This document shows positions 1-14,400 of a DNA stretch of 64,000 bases, piece by piece (the first letter of the stretch is position 1; every line of letters starts with the position of its first letter). This DNA is from Gordionus sp. m RMFG-2023 (Eukaryota; Nematomorpha; Gordioida; Chordodea; Parachordodidae). The notes under the pieces were generated by a model that saw only the letters and a list, made by a program, of their open reading frames with translations, was not told where the DNA came from and did not search any database. The stretch covers positions 47,221,366 through 47,285,365 of the forward strand of contig NC_088777.1 in NCBI RefSeq assembly GCF_954871325.1. The letters are read 5' to 3'. Both the position numbers and the translations under genes were made by a program.

Positions 1-2206
1 TCTCTAGTTGGAACGCATATGAATATCTTTTAAAGTTTTCAGCATCACATTCCTTTGGAATGATAGAGGCAATGCGACATTTGCTTATTCTGCTACTATA
101 GGATAGTTAAGAGTTAAATTATAACTTGATCCTCCTGTTCTTAAGTATCTTAGATGGTTTATATATTTTAATAACTAAATATATCACCTTAAAGTGTAAC
201 AAATTGTCTAGGAGATATTGTTGTTTTTGCATTTGTTTGTATATGCATAATTTAATTTTCAATTTTGTTAAGTATGTAATAGAAAACATTCCTGGATAGT
301 CCAAGATAGTGAAAAATTGGGAATCATTTAAATTGATATCGTTCATATACATACTCTTTAATTTACACTTACTTTTTGTTTTTTTATAATGTCTCAAAAT
401 AAAATATCTTGTTATAAGACTTATTTGTATAAAAAACAGCTTTATAGTTGTTTGATGGGAAGAAAAAAATATTGCGAAAAACGTTCTTCGGAAAACGTTC
501 TAAAAAAACGTCGTGTTTGGAAGTGGCGATATGTTTAGGCAAGCTGGAAATATCTAAATAAACTGTAAATGCTATTGGTATGAATTTTATATACATTGTA
601 AATTAAATTTCTAATGATTTCTTAATCTAGAAATAAACAAGTAGTTAAAATATAATTACTTGGTATATTTAATAAAGAAAGTGATATAAAATAATAACCA
701 TGTTTTCATTTAATTTATATAATCGAATTTTTAAAATCTTTCAACGGTAATAATTATTATCAAAAAAAATTAGAAAAAAATATAATATTTAATTCGCAAG
801 GGGGTGTTTTTGTATTTTAATATTATTATCAAGAATAAAATAATTTAAAAACATTAAACTTCCTATTGCTAATTGTTGTTATAATATATTCAATTTTTAT
901 TTACAATGTTTATATTTTTTCTGTTCTGAGGCGATATTTTATTATATATAAAAAAAACATATAATTTACTTTCATATTAACAAGAAAGCTAAATTACTTG
1001 TATAAAGATTAATAATATTGATAACATTTAGATTTTGACTTTTATATTTTTAAGATATGTTATTTAACTTTAAAATTGGAATTGTATCGTTATTATAATT
1101 AAATTTTGAAATATCATTATATTCTTAGTTATAACATAAAATATAATCACTACCGAATATTCTTGTTCTACTAACTAAAAATTCCTACAGCTAATCAATA
1201 CAATAAGTGATTCACTATAATATTGAATCCCTTAAAATCATTCTATAATTTGAGTTAGATTAATTAATATCTGCATTACCTTGTTTATTATAATAATTCT
1301 TTATTTAACATAAAAATAACATTATGTTTATAATGATACTTCTGAAAAAAAATATTAGACATTCATTCCTTCCTACCTTGGTAAATGATATTGGTATTTT
1401 GGGTAGTTGTTTAGTTAAAGTTACTTTTTAAGATACATATTTTACCCAATATCTGGCGATCCTTTTGACTTTAAACATAATAACCTAACCCTTACACGCC
1501 ACCTTATGTAAGATAAATATTATTGATTTCCCTATTTTCTTATTATATCGAGCAATTTTTTTATTGAGTTTATATTATAAGAAAAAAAATTTCGAATTTA
1601 ATTGATAAAATATATAAATAGTAATTTTTATCAATTTGCAGTTTACCTAGGCATTTGGAGTTTAGTCAAACTTCTTTTTTTGAATACGATAAAATTAATA
1701 TATACATTTATATAGTTTTATATCAATATCTTTATTTTTTAAAAAAATTTGTTTTATGAAGTGTGTTAATAATAATATAATAGTTTTCCAAATTATATTT
1801 CATTATTATAAATAATATATCTAATATAACTTATTTATAAATATATATTTTATTTCAAATTAAAATTTTGGCTAATATTACTTTAAAAAAAAAGAAAAAT
1901 TCAATTTAAAAAAGTGCAAATAATATAATTTTTTTAAAAAGTTAATAAAAATAAATAAATTATTTTTAAAAAATACACAAAATTTGATATTTTTAATAAA
2001 TATATTAATGACATAGCATTCTCTTTTATAAGTTTATCGGCGCTTTTAAGGGGGGTTTTGATTTTGATTTCGATTGAGAAATTCTTAGTTAAAGTTTTAA
2101 GGTTGCGAAAATTCTATTTTTTTTGTAAAAAAAAATGTTTGAAATTTTCAAATTTCTGGCCTGCTGAGGACCCATTATAAATGATATTGGTTAATAATAT
2201 AATCAC
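1..2206. other. AT-rich flank downstream of pros, nothing identified
   Basis: A/T homopolymers, short ATATAT tracts and small open frames of extremely AT-rich composition on the minus strand (119-397 and 384-596). They show no recognisable motif and look like chance frames. No transposon ends were recognised. Confidence 0.6.
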
Positions 2207-2212
2207 TTTATT
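2207..2212 (-). terminator. candidate poly(A) signal of pros
   Basis: AATAAA on the minus strand about 100 nt after the pros stop codon. In DNA this AT-rich the hexamer occurs often by chance, so its placement is the main support. Confidence 0.45.
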
Positions 2213-2312
2213 ATAATAAGAATTCTTCTTTTTTAAAAAAAATGATTTTAGGGGGAATATAAAAAAAAATCAATTTTTATAAAAAAAAATTTCTGTTATA
2301 AAAACATAAATT

Positions 2313-2492
2313 TCATTCGAGTTGCTTCAAAAAATTTTGCGTTTTGAAATAGTCCGGAACGGCGATATCCAATTGAGCTATTATTTTGTATATGCTCTTT
2401 TTCCAAGATGGCTCGCGATCCCTGCAATTACAGATGGCATTAAAAAATTCTCTGAGTGTTGTCTGGCACACACTTCGAAAATGTGATGGAAC
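2313..2492 (-). CDS. pros: pros coding exon 4: prospero domain and C-terminus
   Basis: 180 nt encoding residues 1345-1403 and TGA (2315-2313). It opens VPSHFRSV after acceptor ATATAAAG at 2493 and includes [34 protein letters not shown] and the terminal LKQLE. This is the four-helix prospero domain packed against the homeodomain in known structures. The end NFLKQLE is one residue different from the NFLEQLE I recall for insect Prospero and unlike the vertebrate end. A CNCRDRE stretch replaces the usual glycine/lysine/aspartate loop (GKD), a small divergence in a normally conserved loop. Confidence 0.95.
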   Translation of the reverse strand, partial: VPSHFRSVCQTTLREFFNAICNCRDREPSWKKSIYKIIAQLDIAVPDYFKTQNFLKQLE

Positions 2493-5400
2493 CTTTATAT
2501 ATATTTATATATATTATATATAAATACATGTTTTTATTATTATTTGAGATTTGATAAAAAAATTATAAGATATAGGGATATTCTACTCTCTCTGGAAGTA
2601 TATTTCCGGCAAAATTCTTAAAATCTTTTTTAAAAAAAACTCGCTTAAAATGAATCATTTTTAATTGGATAAATAAACAGAATCATTTATTGAAAGTGTT
2701 TTTTTTTAAATGTTAAAACTCACATTAAGCCGGAAACGTATTTTAGTTTCCAGAATACCTATCCTATAGAGCTTTGCTTTGGGTCTATTTTTTCTTAAAG
2801 TACGATTAAGGGAAAAATTAAAATTTTAAGCTAACTGTTAATGCAGGGTAAATCCGGCAGAAATAAATTCTAAATCTTGTCTAAGAAAATGTTCACCCGA
2901 GCCCGAACGGCCAGAATCTGGTCAGATCCGACTCTTGTTTATTTGGTCTGTGCTGAGCTCTACTATCCTATCAATTTTACATAATTGATCATGATATTTG
3001 TTATTGACTGATAACTCGAATTGAGTGTAAACCTATACGTTGTCCTTACGTTCAAAGATGATTAACAATTTCTCGATCATTAATGTATATTTTAAAGAAA
3101 AATGCGAATGCCCTAAGCGTTTAAATGGGCAATTAAATCTTAATATCACTCTTTACGAATATTAACTCAGCTATGGAACTGCCTATAATGAGAAAAAAAA
3201 TTTAACGATTATACTTTAGAGTAGAACTCGTTAAACTATCGCAACTTATACTGCGACATGATGGTGATATTATTTAAAAAAAATGGCTCTTTAATGAATC
3301 CAAAACAAGTTTAAAATCCCCCCATCATAGTTCACTAAAATTTAGCTTATAATTTTTTCACTGAATTTGGGAATTTGGTTACTATTTACCTAAGTGGTAT
3401 TGACACGCATATTTGATAGCCTGATATCTAAATTAGGCCTAAGAATTCGTAGCTAATTTTACTAGAGTTTTAATTTTATAAATTTGTATATTTTTTTAAC
3501 AAAAATTTAAAAACTTGAATATGATTATTCCGATTATAATGCATGATAAGGGTCCTGTAGAGTTCGGAGCTCTCGTTTATCACCAGACTTTGATTATCTG
3601 TGGTGCCATCCGCTAAAGCTTGTCTTGCGAATTTCTCTATTTGGATATAGAAAAACTCTCTGAAGTGTCAAATTTAATGGATGATGATCGTAAATATTTT
3701 TTGTATAAAAAAAATATATATATATTATTTATATGAAAAGGATAAAAAAAATTGGCAAGAAAAGAATATTTATGCAAAATAAATCATTTAGATGGGTAAG
3801 TGCTTGTTATACCCGACTTTGCCAATTATAAAAAGGCTTATCTAATTTTTATTTTAAAAATATTGTCCAAAGCTTCTAGTTAATGGACTTCAAACTTTCG
3901 GTCAAGCTAATAGCTTGACAAAGATGTATTAGAATTGATCATACAACACTAAAAGTTATTCGATAATCATCATGAGAAGTTTCAATCGATTAGGGAAACT
4001 TTGCGATAGATAAAAGATTACCCCTTAAACTAATATATCTATATCTGGGAAAAACGAAAATTGATTGAATTTATTCTGTTTTTTCCTTTTTGATCAATAA
4101 ATTTTTTTAATTAGATTCTATTGATTTTTTTTTTGATAAATAACTAATTCCAGTTTTCTCTTTCTATTAAATAGCATTTTAAATTCAAAGTCTATCATTC
4201 CATACCTATCTTTACATCAGGGCCCCCTCAAACGGTGGTAAGAATCTATAGAGAGGTACGTAAGGGAAGGGGATACTCACTTAATTAACATTCATATTTA
4301 ATATCCATTTTATAATTGAATTACTCTATAATTTAGTCATCAAGGGCCCTCGGATGTAGCCTTAAGAAGACTTGAAATAATATACACGTTAAATTATTTT
4401 GAAAATGATACATCAGAAAATATGCTATATTTTATCTAACTGATCTTCAATTTATCAAAGCCATGACTAATTTATTATTATTTTATGAAACTCTACACCG
4501 ACAAATGAACTAAATTTTCCCTATACATATATGTGTATATTTATATGAAAAAACTTATATATAAAATAATAAATTCTTATATAAAAGATGACCAGTCCAT
4601 TTAAACCATCGTTCCTTCTATTTAAGAAGACTTAGGTTTCAAAAAAAAATCATTAAAATTATTTTAGGTATAATATTTCCTTTTTTTTTAATGCATTATA
4701 ATCTTTCTTATTAATCTTTTATATAAATATATATTTTTTAAAAATATAAGGTATATTTCTCTCTGCCTTCTCCCGTTGTCCTCATCCATTTATTAAGGTG
4801 ACCTTTTAGCTAAATTCCTATTGGAACGAGGTCTTATAATATAATACTATTACTTAGATTAAATTTTTTTTTTTATTTATCCAACAAAACAAAACTATGT
4901 AGATAAAAAAATAAAATAATGAAAATCCTTTTATTTTTTTTTGCTTCTTAAATTTTATTTTTTTTAAAAAAAGTATTAATTTACAAAAAAAATGAAAAAT
5001 TTTTATAACACCTAAAAAGTAAAAAAAAATACTAAATTTATAATTAGTTATTTAATGTAAGTATATAAATATTTTGATCTTATTTAATGATAAATTATCC
5101 CTTCCTACGTTATAAAATCACAAAATAATTATAATTTTTATTTTTTATCCGTTTAATAATTTTTTTTTTCTGGACATATACGATAATTTGCAGGTGTATA
5201 TATTTTTTAAAAAAATATATATACTTTAATATAATATAATATAATATAAAGAAATATTTCTAATTTGAGGTTGATAAATAATTTAATTTGAGCATGTCCC
5301 TAAACTAAGGTCATAGATGAAGGAAGATTGTGATTGTTAGCTAAAATTAACATATAAAATATCATTTCTAAGAAAAAATCCAAATTCTTTTATTTTTTAT

Positions 5401-8400
5401 TTCAGTGAGAAATTTTTAAAAAAAATAAATTTTGGGGATGGGCATAGGTCCTGGTTCCTAGTAGTAGATTTTATGTTAAGAAAAAATATATGTGCGTTAC
5501 TATGCCTTATTTGATTGATTAGTCCAATAAAAAAATAAATATTTGAAAAACAATTTTGGCACCCTGTTGAACAAAAACAAAAATAAATCTCGCTCTACAT
5601 TTTTTTTTGTCTATCAAATGCGCCTTGGTATTTATAACATTATATATAGAATCCTTAAACAATAAATTTTATTCAAAAATAAAACAGGAAATAAAATGCT
5701 AAATTTAGCACTATATAAACTATCATTTAATAGTTATAGATAGGAAAGCAATGAACTGGCTAAAGGTAAAGTTGCCATTAAAATATGATAATCATAGCGC
5801 TAAATCTTATTAACTTTTATAAATGAATCTGTTCACACGGTATATGGTCTCAATACCATACCTAAATTACTTTCACTTAAAAATGATTTAACTAAAAAAA
5901 AACTATTATACATATCTTTCATTTACACTTTATTTATAGATTAATGAGTGGGGTTATTATTTATTAATGTTAAAATTTATTTCATTAGAAGGAAATCTTT
6001 AAAGCTGTCAGGAAAACATGGCCATTTATCATCAGTCTACCCTAACTAATTACCTTTCCTTATCGATAAAAAAATATTAAGACACATCTATTTTAAAAAT
6101 GGGAGGAAGAAAAAAAAATATTGAACATAAAATCTATATGGAAAATTTAAGGAAACACACTTTCACAAAAAAAAAGGTAAAGAATTCAGTATAAAAAAAA
6201 TGTATATAGATGATCGAAATAATAATATATCTCTAAAATTCAATGACGTTATCAGGACCATATAACTAGTGTTGTTAAAAAGCATTTAGTGATCTGCATC
6301 GGGCCTAATTTTTCAAGCCCGGCCCGACCCGAAATTTTTTTAAAAATGTTTTGCCGGCCCGGCCCGAATTTATTTAAATATAGAAATTAATTTTTATAAT
6401 TTCTCAAAATAAAAGACATATGTTATATGTCGTTTAGTTTCAATAAATAAAATCAAATATTTTTATTTTACATAAAAAATTCAATTCTTGATCAAATTTT
6501 TTGCTTTACGATTTAAAAAAAAAATTGGAACAAATAATGTATAATTTTAAATATAAGATTTATAGGAAAGTGTTTCTGATGTTCTATGAATCCCAACAAA
6601 AGCATTTTAAAAAATAATAAAATTTAAATGAAAATCTTTTATTTATGCATCATGATCATGATATTATTTAAATCTTAATTGGAATGAGATTGTATTCTTT
6701 CTTCAAGAAATTAAATATAATTTTTATTTTATTATTTAAATTTCTTTTTTTTTTTATTAAATTTATATGATCCTGTATCAAGTCAAATATTGTCATAATG
6801 ATTTTAAATTAAATAGTAATATTTAAAAAAAAAAATTTAAGCCTATCACAATCTTGATCTCCATAATATAATATAAAAAAAATATGAAATAAATATCTAA
6901 TTATATTTATATTAATCTATATCTTCTTATCTAATTAATTACCACAAATAGTAATATAATTCAAATTACTTTGTACATAAATATCTATGGTATAATATAT
7001 CATCAATCAGATAATATGTAATTATAATGATCTTATCTCCACAATTATCTAACTAATTAATTAAATAAATAATTTAATTAATAACGAAAATAAAATTTCA
7101 AATGTAACAAAAATGTGAAATTGACCAGGCAGCGGGACATTATATGGGTCACCTTATTTGACCTCTTATATCGTATACACGTATATTTTACAATTTATTA
7201 TATTTATATTATGCTTATAAAAAGATTTCAAATGTTTATATAAGATAAATTATTAATTAACTTTAGGAAATCATAGGAAAAAAAAAATATATGATAATAA
7301 TTAAATTGATAAAGAAAAATGTTTTTTAATTATTCTAAATGTCAATTTTTAAAAAAGAAAATTTAAGGACACAAAAAAATGAATGTATTAAAATTAAATT
7401 ATAATATGGATTTAAAAAAAAAAAATTATTGAGTCAACTAGTGCTGTTAAACGGCTCGATTTGGGCCGATTTTTAAAAACCGCTATCTCAATATTTTATC
7501 CAAAAAAATATTAGGCTAGCCTGAAGATTTTGCTTATAGATGGCAAAAAGGTTTGAACAATCTATTAGAGAAATTAGGCAATATCTGAATTAACTAAATA
7601 GATGGAACCAGGGATTTAATTAATATCCAAAAAGCTAAAGTTATACACATAAATGTAAAATGATTCGATCTATTCATTCATAAATATCAGAGTTGTTAAA
7701 GGATCTAGATATAAGTATCTAGATCCTGTATCTAGATATAAAAATGTGGTATCTGTATCTAGTTAGATTTTTGATTAAAATATCTGTATCTAGATATTAC
7801 TTTAGATGATGTATCTGTATCTAGATCCATTTAAAAAGTATCTTTAAACAACTCTGATAAATATGTATGCATGTTACTTAGTTCTATCACTGAATTAAAT
7901 ATTGAACTTATAAATTATATTTAACGCTTCTCTTTTCTTTTTATAAATTTCGATAAATTTTTTTAGTAAAAGGTAAGCCCTAACCACCAGGATGACTATT
8001 TATTTGAAAGTCGGGAAGGCTCCCGATTTACTAATAGATTAATATCCTCAAATTGAACATTTCTTATATCTAATTTAAATGAATATATGGGAGAATCGAT
8101 TTTAGAAAAATAAACTAATTTTGGCTTCAAGTGCATATTTCAAAATAGAATAATGAATCAAAGATACTATTCTTATTTGATTGGCTGGCCTAATTGCGAA
8201 TAGAAAACTATTATAATAGAATATGAATAATTTGTTATTCGGGCAGAGTTTGGAGTCCAGGGTTAAGGTTGTTTCCAAAACTTGTTTTTGAAAGTTTTAA
8301 GGGTGAACAACGTTAAAAGTTTGAAAATTGAAAGGAAAAAAAATGATACGGGCACGTTTTTTTTAATGGGGATAAATTATTATGTTATCTAAAATTATTG

Positions 8401-11400
8401 TTATAGCTCGAAAACTGATATTTGTTTACTATATTTCTTGACTTGCATAGAAAAAGAATCTATCGAAAACTATTTAAATTTAAATTTTTTGCTATATATT
8501 TCGAAAATTAAAAGATAAAATTTTGAAAGTTTTTCGAATTAAATTTTTTGATGTTTTTGAACAAGGTATAGCCGCATTAAAATAATTTTATATCAGCTTT
8601 AAACTAAAATTTTCTTTATCACTGCCCAGCATATGACATTGAGAATGCTATTATGTTAAATAATTCAATTAACCTTAGTTTAGTATTCTATTAGCCCCCA
8701 TGTCCCTCATTAAAAACCCAATTAAAGTAATATTATGTAAGCATCAAGATTTAGCAATAGATGTCCAAGCATTTCTGCCAGATATGTACAAAATCTTTAG
8801 GGTTACAAAATGTTATTTTGGTTATAATTTTAATCGGGCGGTTTTTTAAATAGACCCGAATAGGGCTTTTTAACAACACTATCCCCCATCTTCCCTTCCC
8901 TTATATATATATATATTAGGCAAAAAAAAAATTTTTTTTAACCTGAAATTACTGAACCATTTAACCAGCTGGGCTATATTGTTTCGATTGAATTTGATAT
9001 CAGCGAAATAAGTTTTAAGGATGTTCGAATTGGGATACCTGGTATAAAAGAACATCAACTTTGCTTTTCGCAAGTGAATAGGTGTTAGGCGGGCTTGATT
9101 ATTGATAGTAAAATTTAAAAATATATATTAGTAATGAAAAATTAGAATGCATTTCAGAGACCAGCATGGCTACCATTTGCACCGCCCGGCCCGGGTTGTT
9201 TTAAAAAATATTACATTACTTAGACCCGGGCCGAGTTTAGAAAAATTTTTTTTTTAGCCCCGGCACGGCTATGACTACAAGTCTCTGATATATTTAGAGG
9301 CCCTATTTTGAACCTATTCTTCGAGGTAAAAGAATTTTGTCTGGGCCTCTATCCGATCCTAAATTTTAATTTAGAAAATAAGTCCGATTCCATCTAAATC
9401 CAAAAATTTTTTGTATATATTTTAAACTCTAGATATTTTTATAACTAAATCTGAAAAGGGGCACAATTTTTTTCGAGATCCAACTCCCTTCCGGTTCGAG
9501 TCATATTCTCCGGTCCGGGGTCCTATCTGATCCAAAACGGATCTTAAAATCACCGAATTCGACCGATTGTTCTATCATAGCTTACTCGGTTCGAATTTAA
9601 ATCGGTCCATGCATGACTCTATTATATTATGGCTTAATGAATAAATATTTTCCTCCCTTTATACCCTGTAGTCCCCATTTAACTTGGAACATAAATACAC
9701 ACCTTTTTTTTGAAAAAAAAGTGGTTATTTGCAAATGATAACCTTCTATACCAATAATCATATTTTTTAAAGTTTGCTTGCAGTTATTACTTAGAATTCT
9801 GACCAATTACTCTATGTTCACTTATTTCTTCGTCTACAAGAAATGTTCCTCACAATTTGAATTTTAATCTCTACCATTTTTGGTTCATCAGTGCACGCTA
9901 CCCGCTATATATTTTTTCAATAAGAATGGGGGATATGGGCTCACATTCCAAATAATAAAAGGAAAAATATACTCAAAATAAGAAAGAAACTTTTTTATAA
10001 AATTAACAAAAAAATAAATAATATAAAGAATCCATATCCAATTAATATTCAAAATTTATCGGAGCTTTCCAAACTCATCAGAGCTACTTTCTCACAACTA
10101 TAGAGAAAAATCTCAGGCTTACATAATATTACTTTGGCTAAAATCTTAATTGGGTCCCAAAACACTACTGCTCCCTAAAAATGTCTTTGTCGCATTATAA
10201 CCCATGTTAATCTCTTTCATCCAAAAAAATCATGGGTGATGTAGAACAATATTATTTATTCCTCATTTCCACTCTCACGTGTTTTTCTATATATTTATAA
10301 CATGTATTATTTATTTTTCTTCCTCAAATAACGCGCAAATGAATCTGATGATGACCTTTGATAATTTTGTTTACCTTATTTATTTTTTTTACATTTTTTT
10401 TACTATAATAATTTTTTTTACACATAATTATGTTTTTATATATATAGAAAAATTATTTTTTGGGGTCTTTTTAATTGATTCTATTGGTATCAGTAATTTA
10501 TCTTTATTTCACCAAATTTTTTTTTTTAAAAAAATCATATTGTAAGATATTTCTGGGCTTCATTAATTTGCTTAATGTTTTATAAAATTCATAATTTTAT
10601 ATTTAAAAAAATAATTTCTCACGTTCAAAATAAAAATATAATTATGATTACAAAATTTTTAAAAAAAATTAATTTTTTTTTTCAATAAAGGTTAATTATA
10701 TTATATCATATCATATCCAATCCCAACCATCTATATAACATTTTAATATATTTGTCAAAAATTGATTATAAAGAATAAGTTTAAAATTTTTAATTTATTT
10801 TTAAAACTGTTATATTTATTATAGGTAGGTCAAAATTAACTCTAAATTATTTGTTGAAAATAATTTAAGTTGAATTAGAATATATTTTATAATTTTATAT
10901 ATTTTTTTCACTAGTCTTCAAGATTATTAGGGATTTAAGAATTAAAATAACCAAAATATTAAATCGCAAAAATATATAAATCGGCATCTCAGTTAATCTG
11001 TCAGCGAGATAATAAGTTGAATCAGAAAAATAATTACAATGCTATATTTTGTGTATTAACTAAACTAAGTATTATTTAAACAGCGTGACAGATGGCTAGA
11101 GCTCTTGTTCTTTTTTTAGTTTCAATTTTTCTGGAAAACTATTATCAAGTGTTATTTATATTGGTTGACTACTAACTTCTACATAGTTATGATGTGAACC
11201 TCTAAAAAAAATATGTGAAAGTTAAAATAGACACCTTAACAATATCTAATACTCATTTAGAAAAATGGGGAATGATTCTATAATATATATATTATTTGTA
11301 AGTAAATAAATGATTATAAAATTTAAAAAAAATAAATATTTTATTATTACTTATTTCAAAATTGCTGCTAAAAATTTCTGCCAATTCGTCTTTGAGTTTG

Positions 11401-14400
11401 GCTTTCGAATCTCTGACAGCGGAAGGGAATGTGCCGTATGATCCGTTTTGGTACGATAGGGATTTCTTATTCCTCACTTTTTTGTCAAATTTGTGGGCCG
11501 TGGGTTGAGGTTTTAGAAACGTGGGAATCAACTTAAGGTTATTATCGTTCAAATTATTTTCTGGTAGGGGAGTATTCAAAAAGGCGTCATACTTGAATTC
11601 GGGGTAATAGCCGTTTGACGTGCCGTTGACATTATTTACGAATGTATCAGGGTGATTGGAGGTGTGAGATATTTGACTCTCTTGCGTACTATGCTTGGTG
11701 AGGAATGCGTCCTTGTTTTGTTCTGCGGGATGTGGCAAAGAAGGTATGTAAGAGGCAGTATTATATCGTGGACCATAATAATTGTTGTAAATGTTTAAGT
11801 TCAGGTTTTTAACGTTTTTCTCATTGTAAAAATGGTGTTTGCCATCTTTCTGACCGTTAGTGAAGGTGGTATAGTCCGTGTTGTGCCCTAGCATTGTCCT
11901 GTAATAAGCCGCTAATTGATAATATCCATTCTGATTGTAGAAAGACGATAAATTTGCGCCATCCAGATAAGGCGAAAACGTTTTAAAGAGAGATGGGCTC
12001 GTGGTGGCTGATCCAATATAATCCAAAGTGGGCTGGTAGACTTTGAGCGCAGAAGTTATGTAGGGGACAACTTTAGGTTCAGGTTGAAATGCGACCATTG
12101 ATTCCACCTTGTTTATGTTCGGTGGAATCATCTTCTTGTTAACTTTTTCATCGATATTTTGCGTGTCTGGCATATCTTCGATCGTGTCTCTATAAATGTC
12201 AAGGTTATTTTTAACTCCGCCAAAATCTTCACTATTCACAGCTGTTTCTTCAGTGCATGTTTTTCCTTCCTCCTCTTTCGTCTTTATAAAAGGGTTAGAT
12301 TTAAAAAGCTCTGGATTAAATCGATCATTATTTATGTTCAAGGGGTATCCAGGAGGATATGAGTATATTGGCGCATCAATTATCATATTATTTCTATTGG
12401 CATGTGTCGTTGGTGGCGGATTAGTCGCGCAGACGCGGGTTTGATACCTCTTCAATCTTTTGCGTATCATGGAAAGATAATTACTGCTTTTGAACTGGCC
12501 TCCTGCTTTGTCTAAACGGTTGAAATAGGCGTTGTAATAGTAATTAAAGTAATTCTTGTTGGCTGCATTTTTCTTGCGCTTGTATCGGACGATACCCTCA
12601 TTGATGGAAAAATATGGCGCGGGTGGAGGTTTTTCGCAAACTGATTTCTTAGCCATCTTGTTGTTTGACTGAACAATTTTCGAAATTATCTCGGTTTTAT
12701 TTTCGGAACCGTTAAAATCCTGGGATGTTAAGCGTCTGATATTCCTATTATTCGGGCTCCCCTGATGGCAACTTGTAGTAAAATTTAGGCTCTTTTTTTC
12801 TAAATCATGGTACTCAAGATTTCTGTAATCGAATAGGTCGTATTCATTATTTAGGGGGCTTTTGTAATCTGTCTCAATTTTTATGTCGCTATGTTGTAAT
12901 TGACTTAAATCATGTTTAAAGTAAGTTGTCTCGTGGTAAATATTAGGACAGTTGTTATTTTGGAGCTTATGTAAATCGGTATTCGTATGACACAAATTTA
13001 TTTTAAATGGATCAAAATAACACGAATTTTCTAATTTCATATGGCGGCTAGATATAGGGGTGACGTCATGCGCATAATTAATTGTAGAGTGCCTTTTTTC
13101 GGATTTATAATCATCTGCGATAAGAACCTCTTTGCCTAATTTATTATTTAAATTAAGTTTCGTGCTATCGGCAGATTTAAATGTATTCTCATTCGTGTTG
13201 ACATGTGTTCCAATATTCTCGAAGGACGGCTTTAGGTTTAGGCTATGATAACCATTAATACTTGGAAATATGTTATGTTTAAAAGGAAAACTCGAATCGA
13301 GTTTGTAGTTATAATTATATGGATTGTAATCGTATATATTTGGCGTTAGCCCATGAAAATGATTGACGGCTGAGTAGGAAACCTTATTTCTAGAAACCGG
13401 ACATAACAACTCAGTGTTATTTAATTTATGATGCTCATCAGTTACCGAATATTGACTCGAGCTTGGTTCAATAATTTTGCCTATAACATTAGAAGAATTA
13501 TCACGATAATCATGATCTTCACCTGTCGCATTGACATGGGAGGTGGTTTCATTTGTAAAACACTTCTTGTCATTAAAGCATGTGACATCTTGCCAAGCGA
13601 TATTTGATAGCAATTTTTTGTCGCTGCATCGCCACAACTTTGAATGATCGTTCCTAGTCATGATAGCCTCCCCTTCATTGTTATCACTTTTGAGTATCTC
13701 CTTCATTTCCTGTTTCTCCAAAATCGCAGATTTATTTGAAACTTTACCAGCAGTAAAGGGATCGTCACTAATGACTCGCTTTCTCTTGGCTTCATTATTA
13801 TTATTATGCTTGTGTTCGGAATCAACATTTTCAATCGAGCCTTTAGCGTGGCCGTTGGATTTTTCGAAATTTTGGAAATAATTACCTATTATATTATCTA
13901 TCAGAAGGGGAACTAACGCGTTCAACTCCTTTTTGATGATGAGCGATATGTCTTCATTATCCCCTTTACGGTTCAATTCATTTTTTTGGAGCTCCTTTGT
14001 TTTCAATGAATGTTTGATTGCGTTATAAAAGGCTTCGATATTGGGCGAACATTTTGCTTCACCATCACGGAGAGATTTAAAATCAGATTCCCTATGGTTG
14101 TTTCCTGTTTCAATTGACACTCTTCCTTTTCCCTCAGTTGGAGCGATCGTTTTATCATTATCGAGGCCATGTTCATCTTCCTGAAATTTATTGATAATAT
14201 TATCTAGTGAATTGTGTCCTTCTTTCATACACGTTTCGTTGTTATATTCTTGGTGACACGAGATTTCGTCGAATGATTTACTTCGGAAGGATAATTTTTG
14301 AAATTTATTACCTGCGAAAGAGTAATTGATTTTTGAAGAACGATTATCTATACCAATTATGTAATTTCTCTCATCGAATTTATAAGTTTCGGGCTTCTCT

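Larger units (their letters stand above)
3660..8942 (-). other. pros intron 2, transposon-rich
   Basis: 5.3-kb intron splitting the homeodomain after SNF/R. Donor GTTAAA, acceptor CACTTCAG. It holds three family A pieces (about 6269, 7439-7595, 8681-8881), a family B fragment (about 6285-6367) and an intact-looking family C miniature element (7688-7856). The family A copy ends only about 60 bp downstream of the donor. The rest is AT-rich with no coding signal. Confidence 0.85.
9094..11350 (-). other. pros intron 1
   Basis: 2.3-kb intron just upstream of the homeodomain. Donor GTAATA, acceptor ATAATCAAG. It contains a family B miniature element (9155-9287), a GC-richer stretch with CCGGTCC-like motifs (about 9300-9620) and a degraded right end of family A (about 10058-10166). 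The plus-strand open frame at 10279-10545 is Phe/Ile-rich and looks like chance. Drosophila prospero has a twintron at about this position; I saw no U12-type ATATCCTT donor here. Confidence 0.8.

Noticed and set aside
10279-10545. Phe/Ile-rich 88-residue open frame as a membrane protein gene
   Set aside because: Composition is what random AT-rich DNA gives; it lies in a pros intron with no start context or homology.
11292-11350. The C-terminal tail of the long open frame (about 20 residues, Phe/Lys-rich) as part of the protein
   Set aside because: It follows a phase-compatible GTAATA donor and has intron-like AT composition. Splicing to 9093 continues into the homeodomain.
12159-13881. Plus-strand open frames inside pros exon 1 (12159-12362, 12196-12444, 13660-13881)
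   Set aside because: Antisense shadows of a long real coding exon.
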